Below, one piece after another: positions 59,413 to 64,000 of a stretch of DNA of 64,000 nt. The DNA comes from Dolomedes plantarius (Eukaryota > Arthropoda > Arachnida > Araneae > Dolomedidae). The notes under the pieces are model-generated. The model worked only from the letters and a program-made list of their open reading frames with translations. It was not told where the DNA came from and did no database searches. Both the position numbers and the translations under genes were made by a program. The stretch is from NCBI GenBank assembly GCA_907164885.2, contig OU015501.1, positions 58,287,769 through 58,351,768 on the forward strand, given 5' to 3'. Position 1 is the first letter of the stretch; every line of letters begins with the position of its first letter.

Positions 59413-59734
59413 TAATATTGCATATAATTCTTCAAATCGAGGAGCCTAGTAACTTGATTGTTGTTAAATAATTATTTTAATTTTCGAGAATTATATTTTT
59501 GATATTAAATTTAATTTTTATTGTTTTTAAATAATAGTTTTGATTCATTAAATTTCAAGAATGGTATTTTTAAAATTAATTTAAATGTATTAATTTTATA
59601 TTTAAATGTTGTAAAAATGAAATAGTGAAAATAACTGGAAATAAAAGGGCGGGAGGGTCTGGAATGGGCGGCTTGTGCCTTCAAAGAAGATACGAACTTA
59701 ATAGAAGATGAGTGGAACATTCTAGCTTGTCTGC

Positions 59735-60359
59735 AATTACCTTATTTACATTGCTAAAGTGTTGTTATTCATCATGATAGCAAGTTACAGCAGTTAAAAC
59801 GCACACAACAGGCTCTCAACATACTCATTTCAAAAGGAACATTGAAATTTAGCGTACATGTTAGAAATCCTATAACTTTTGATTGGTTGAAGATAAAGTG
59901 CAAAAGTGTATATCAAATTGAAGGAAATTTAATGTTCTACAACTTCGTGTCGGACAATTTTTTTGAGAAACGATCATGGGAGGCACTAGAAGCAAATGTT
60001 TGACAAAAAGAGTGAGGTAAAAATGATTTTTTCGAAAATTATCGATATTCAATGATGTATATCTCGAAAACCGTTGGGAATTCGACATATATGTATATTG
60101 ACAATTTTATAGAAAATTTAATTAACTTTCATTTTTACATTTAACATTTTTTTTTCTACGGTGCACCGTTTCCGAGATATAAGGGAAAAACCAAAAAATG
60201 GGACCTTTCCACCCCTTCCCCCCTTTAGCTCACCCCCTAGGGGCGGGGACTTTTAGTATGTTTACCTACTAACTACTTCTAACAAAGTCCTGAAGTCAAA
60301 AATTCTAGCATATTCCATGCATTCTACACCCCTCTTTTGAGCACTCATTGACTGGACTA
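59735..60359 (-). repeat. Right terminal inverted repeat of the Academ-like element
   Basis: Complement of 57434-58014 with scattered differences and a 22-bp extra segment (about 60322-60343) absent from the left arm. Confidence 0.9.
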
Positions 60360-60362
60360 ATA

Positions 60363-60832
60363 AGGAAATGAGTGTGGCTGTGGGTGACGCTACCCACCCC
60401 ATTGAGGGAGTTGGCAATGTCAGATTAACTTATTATGATAATCCTGAACAATCTTAAGAGGTGACATTACTTATTGTGTTGTATTCACCTAGTATAAACA
60501 GGATCTTAATTGCTGGATCTAAATTTGACGATGCCAAGGCAAAGTTTGTTGGTGGTAAGAATAAAATAAATGTATACTCTTGATCAGGCAAACGATTGTT
60601 CGTTGCTAAGAAATTAAACGGTTTATACAAATGCTTCCCGAAAGTGAAGCGTATAAATAGTAAAATTACGGTCAACTCTATCGATGTGGCTCAAACTAAT
60701 TTTAAAGTTTGGCATCGAAACTTTTGCCATATTAATTCTAAATTTTTAATCAACACAAGCAAAAATAACTCGGTAAGAGGGCTACCACACTTTAAACCGA
60801 GACACTTTAACACTTTACCACACTTGTCATAA
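60363..60832 (+). pseudogene. Copia protease/pre-integrase fragment
   Basis: This is the continuation of the copia gene after the second insertion: KEMSVAVGDATHPIEGVGNV, then LYSPSINRILIAGSKFDDA and the pre-integrase motif KVWHRNFCHINSKFLINTSK. The expected zinc-finger cysteines follow only in another frame (CHNC near 60828). Stops occur at 60457-60459 and 60580-60582. Integrase core and reverse transcriptase are absent. Confidence 0.75.
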
Positions 60833-60859
60833 CTGAATTTTAAATTCAGTTATGACAAG
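60823..60859. repeat. Perfect palindrome, 18-bp arms, 1-bp loop
   Basis: CTTGTCATAACTGAATTT is followed after one T by its exact complement. It marks the point where the copia homology stops. Confidence 0.95.
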
Positions 60860-60910
60860 CTGTAGATGATGAATTTAACTGCTGTAGATGCAATAAAAGT
60901 CATGCTAGAG

Positions 60911-63055
60911 CAGATCTCCGCAACCTTTTATCTTCCACGGCACACCAATGATTTTTTCGATAATTCCGCGGCACACCACAAGTTAAAGCTTGCAAATACA
61001 TAAATTACAATAAAACGTATATATTTTTATTAGATAAAAAAACACACAATAAAATAGCTCTATGTATCTAGATAATTACAATTATTTAAGTTTTATATAA
61101 ATCGTTTTCACTAAGCACCAACACAAGAACAAAAATATAAAGTTATAGATTACAAGTAAAATAAAATTCTCTTTAAATTTTAATATTAAAATTTGTTTTT
61201 TGGTCTTTACTCAAGCCTAATCAATCAACGTTAATTTAAACATAACTAATTTATTAATGAGATATTTGAGCTTGTTTTGATGAACATATACGTTTAATAT
61301 TTGGCTCTATAGTAGAAAGTGCTACCCGAAGTTCATGGTCAAGATCCTTTAAGCACGATCGTTTATCATTTTTAATTAGAACCAGTGTCGAAAAACTTTG
61401 TTCGCATAAGTATGTCGTAGAAAAAGGGAGCAAAATTACAATGGCCATGTCAGAAATTTGAGGATATTCTTTCTTAACTGAAATCTAGAAATCAGTCAAT
61501 GACATGTCACTGAAGTTGATATGCGTCCGTCGTTCCTCAATTCAATAAATTCCTCTCGAATTTGAAGGGAAAGGGCTTCTGTTGAATTATCGGCATCAGC
61601 TAGGAAAGGATTTCTTATCCAATTGTATAGCTCCGTATTAATTGTGAAAAAATAGTGATTAAATTTCTCTAGCAATAAACTTAAATGTTGTTGAGCCAGA
61701 TCCAGAATTGTTTTGTTTGTTTTTAATCATTGACTTGTAAGTCCTTTGGAACATTTCTAGAGATCCTTTTTGTAACTCTTTCTGCCAAAGTACGAGCGTA
61801 TTTTTAAACCCCATTAACTTGTCGGAACACGTCAGATAATTTTCGCTTCGACCTTGCATTTTTTTATTCAGTTCATTCAGGTGCTCAAAGATATCAGCCA
61901 TATACGCAAGTTTAGCCATCCAGTGATTATCTTCAAAAAGTTGGTAGAGTTCAGTCATATTTTGTTTCAACAAAAACTCACGAACTGCGTTCCGAAGCTC
62001 AAACAATCTAGCCAAAACTTTGCCCCGGGATAGCCAACGTACCTCAGTATGTAACAGTAAGGATTCATAATCCGCTCCCATTTCTTCACAGATTATTTTT
62101 AAAATTCGCGATTTTAGGGCTCTTGATTTAATAATGTTTATCATAGTAATACATTGATTTATCGATTGCAATAACTCCGTAGGCAAGTTTTTGATCATCA
62201 ATGCTTCACGATGTATGCAACACTGTGTAATTTCTATATTAGGATTTTGCCGTTTTACGCACGAAATAAAACCTTTTTTACTGCCCATCATTGCCGCAGC
62301 ACCATCCGTGCAAATACTGGTACAACTACTCCATGAAATATCATGGGTTTTGAAAAAATCATCGGTTACTCGGAAAATTTCCTCGCCGGTAGTTCGCTCT
62401 GGAAGCTCGTTGCAAAATAAATAGTGTTCTTTTATGGTGCCCTCATCAACGAAGCGTACAATGGCTAGCACTTGTGCTTGGTTTTTAATGTCTGTTGACT
62501 CATCAATCTGAAGAGCAAACTTCTGAGCCTCTTTCAGTTTTCCAATTAGTATTCCTAAAATATCGTTTGACATATCGTCGATACGTTTTTTAACAGTATC
62601 AACTGACAACGGAACTTTTTTCACTTCATTAACTTCTCTAGGCCCAAGCATGGATTTAACAATTTCTATGCATGCTGGTTTAACGAGAGTTTCACCAATA
62701 ATATGAGGTTTTTTCTGACGTGCAATTAATCTTGCAACATGGTAACTAGCTTCTAAGGCTTTATCAGAAACTGTGACTGATGATAACAGTGATAGCTTTT
62801 GTTTTCGCTTTTGATCTAACAGCCTAAGAAAAAATGATTTATTCTTCTTAGCGTAGCTACGATGGTTTGAATTCAGATGGCGAAGCAGTTTACTAGGTAC
62901 CATTGATTTGTTAGATAGTATTTCTCCGCAAATGATGCATTCTGGTTTGGGTGGCGTTTCTTTATCACAACACGAAAATCCAAATCGAATGCAATCTTCG
63001 TTATACTTCCTTTCATAAATGTTCTGTTTTTTTACGGCACCACTTGTGCAAGTTC
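60911..63055 (-). mobile_element. hAT element (ZBED5/SCAND3-like), right end unresolved
   Basis: CAGATCTCCGCAACCTTTTA followed by CACGGCACACC has the form of a hAT terminus. The complementary end was not found beyond 63055, so the copy is probably truncated on that side. It contains a nearly full-length transposase pseudogene on the minus strand. Confidence 0.6.
61254..63050 (-). pseudogene. hAT transposase with BED finger (ZBED5/SCAND3-like)
   Basis: From about 63050: NEDCIRFGFSCCD, then the BED-type finger CIICGEILSNKSMVPSKLLR ending HLNSNH. An open stretch to 61659 contains KFALQIDESTDIKNQAQVLA (first Asp), CTSICTDGAAAMMGSKKGFI (second Asp), ITQCCIHREALMIKNLP (the C..H motif) and LHTEVRWLSRGKVLARLFEL (RW motif). 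After a frameshift near 61665 it gives WIRNPFLADADNSTEALSLQ, after another near 61510 and a TAG at about 61487 it ends with TTYLCEQSFSTLVLIKNDKR, the hATC dimerisation motif, and stops at 61254. Only the C-terminal fifth is damaged. About 600 residues, normal for the group. The N-terminal start could not be fixed. Confidence 0.85.
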
Positions 63056-63565
63056 ATTTGTCAGTGAATTCGAAAATTTTCCTCCTAAATACTTGTCCAT
63101 ACTTTTTAAGGATATAACAATAATATCCAAAAATGCGGTGTTTGGTGGGACAACGTCTTTATGCTTTCGCGTTCGGATGATGACTAACTCGCGTTCTGGC
63201 ATAATTTTTACATAACGGAAACCCTTTTGGCAATATCTTGCTTCTGTGCCAAGTTGAGGCCCGTTTTTCACTAAATTGCCAAGCTTGGCGTTGTTCATTG
63301 AAAATTTCCATGTGATTGTTTCATTGGCTGCTACTTTCTGTTGACGACTAAATACATAAAGGTGTTGTCGAACATCGTATTACAGTTATGTCCTTTGTTT
63401 TAAAGCTATTCTTAATCATATTTCTTCACTGAATATACAAATATGACCTTCATATTGAAATTCATCTGAAAAATGTGTTTATGAAGATCCTGAAACGGTA
63501 AAAGTTTAAAATATTTGAAATGGTAATCACGACTCGTATATATATACTTTGTTGTGTTGGAGGTA
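63056..63565. other. Unassigned sequence
   Basis: About 0.5 kb. A minus-strand open frame of 88 codons (63032-63298) overlaps the start of the hAT gene but resembles nothing I know. The rest is AT-rich. Confidence 0.45.
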
Positions 63566-63658
63566 CACTGAAGAGCCAAAAAAATTGGTACAGGCGTGCA
63601 TATGCAAATAACGGAGATATACAACAAATCAGCGTAACGCGATGAGGTCGGCAGCGCC

Positions 63659-63666
63659 TATATAAG
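63659..63666 (+). promoter_or_regulatory. TATA box of the Tc1 element
   Basis: TATATAAG lies 54 bp before the transposase ATG. Confidence 0.45.
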
Positions 63667-63712
63667 ACAACAGGTCTCTGGCGAAGCTGTTAGATCGGTT
63701 CCTGCTGCTACA

Positions 63713-64000
63713 ATGGCAGGTTATCACGATTTGTGTGACTTTGAACGTGGTGTTATACGCGGCGCACGAGAGATGGGAGATAGCATGTCCCAGGCAAGGT
63801 TGTAAATTGGATTTTCGCGACCATTTCACGAGACTACCGTGAATATCAGGTACCCGGTAAAACATCAAATCTTCGACAGCGGTGCGGCCGAAAAAAGACC
63901 TTGAAAGAACTGGACCGTCGACGACAGACGAGAATCCTTAAACGAGATAGACTTGTAACACTTCCTCAAATTGCCGTAGATTTCAATGCTGGGGCATCAA
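63713..64000 (+). pseudogene. Tc1-like transposase, 5' part, frameshifted
   Basis: The frame starts MAGYHDLCDFERGVIRGARE, the first HTH of the family, and meets a stop in SQARL at 63803-63805. A shift later, GKTSNLRQRCGRKKTLKELD and TLPQIAVDFNAGAS continue the second HTH region to the window end. The catalytic domain lies outside. Confidence 0.85.

Larger units (their letters stand above)
57434..60359 (-). mobile_element. Long-TIR DNA transposon, Academ-like
   Basis: Ends TAGTCCAGTCAATGA and its complement, with inverted arms of about 580 and 625 bp (57434-58014 and 59735-60359). The flanks ATA (57431-57433 and 60360-60362) are a 3-bp duplication; AATA is possible. The copia reading frame joins exactly when element and one ATA are discounted (VH-N-KEMSV). 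The right arm has a 22-bp extra piece near its tip. The core encodes an XPG-like nuclease and a cysteine cluster on the minus strand, which fits my recollection of the Academ superfamily (3-4 bp duplications). Confidence 0.75.
54894..60862 (+). mobile_element. Ty1/copia retrotransposon, 5' part, with two nested insertions
   Basis: LTR, primer-binding site, gag, zinc knuckle, protease start and the pre-integrase region follow in order. A Helitron (56107-56797) and a long-TIR element (57434-60359) interrupt it. Beyond about 60832 the integrase, reverse transcriptase and 3' LTR are missing; a palindrome and a hAT element follow. The right limit is approximate. Confidence 0.8.
63566..64000 (+). 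mobile_element. Tc1-like transposon, cut by window end
   Basis: It begins CACTGAAGAGCCAAAAAAAT after TA (63564-63565), an end characteristic of another Tc1 family common in arachnids and hemipterans. The right half is outside the window. Confidence 0.85.

Noticed and set aside
63032..63298. Minus-strand open frame of 88 codons just upstream of the hAT gene
   Set aside because: It could be an N-terminal exon but resembles nothing I know and is in another frame; not supported as a gene.

Overview
This window is AT-rich eukaryotic DNA and holds no host gene that I can recognise. Almost everything that can be supported is transposable-element DNA, simple repeats or unannotated AT-rich sequence. 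The mix of families is typical of arthropods, and my inference is a chelicerate such as a spider: several Tc1 and mariner families, pogo/Tigger, a THAP-type P element, hAT, a piggyBac-like MITE, an Academ-like element, a Helitron, Ty1/copia, a non-LTR fragment, several tRNA-derived SINEs, and very long (TA)n tracts. No single-copy gene confirms that assignment.

Layout. 1-16 kb: an edge fragment of a MITE family (second copy at 49.5 kb), an internally deleted TA-duplicating transposon (890-2362), two SINEs, a mariner with a D-41-D spacing (7131-8432), a TIR element with internal iterons (10384-10758), a decayed Tc1 (10797-12190) and an RNase H fragment of a non-LTR element (12692-13121). 16-32 kb: a two-block dispersed repeat, then a 6.6-kb pogo/Tigger copy (17658-24303) carrying two SINEs and a 4-kb composite insertion (a TE-encoded ORF, a GC-richer segment, a 64-bp tandem repeat, a possible LTR primer-binding site). 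A 622-bp foldback element lies at 28248 and an internally deleted copy of the same pogo family at 30067-31470. The second pogo copy supplies the empty sites for the SINE insertions in the first.

32-44 kb: another SINE, two adjacent TIR elements (34758-35046 and 35057-35626), and a Tc1 element (36991-42041) split by a complete 3.6-kb P element (37758-41387) with a 7-bp target duplication. After it come a MITE, a nearly intact Tc1 and a second MITE in a row, joined by TA repeats. 44-64 kb: mostly featureless DNA with MITEs and a hAT remnant (52708-53814). Then comes a Ty1/copia element whose gag-pol is broken first by a Helitron (56107-56797) and then by a 2.9-kb element with roughly 600-bp inverted repeats (57434-60359). 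That element encodes an XPG/FEN-like nuclease and a cysteine cluster, and is best matched to Academ. A hAT transposase pseudogene (61254-63050) and the 5' part of a further Tc1 (63566-64000) close the window.

The elements do not act together. They record repeated insertion, and their nesting gives relative ages. Every transposase seen carries at least one disabling change. The least damaged are the mariner at 7.1 kb and the Tc1 at 42.6 kb, each with two in-frame stop codons.
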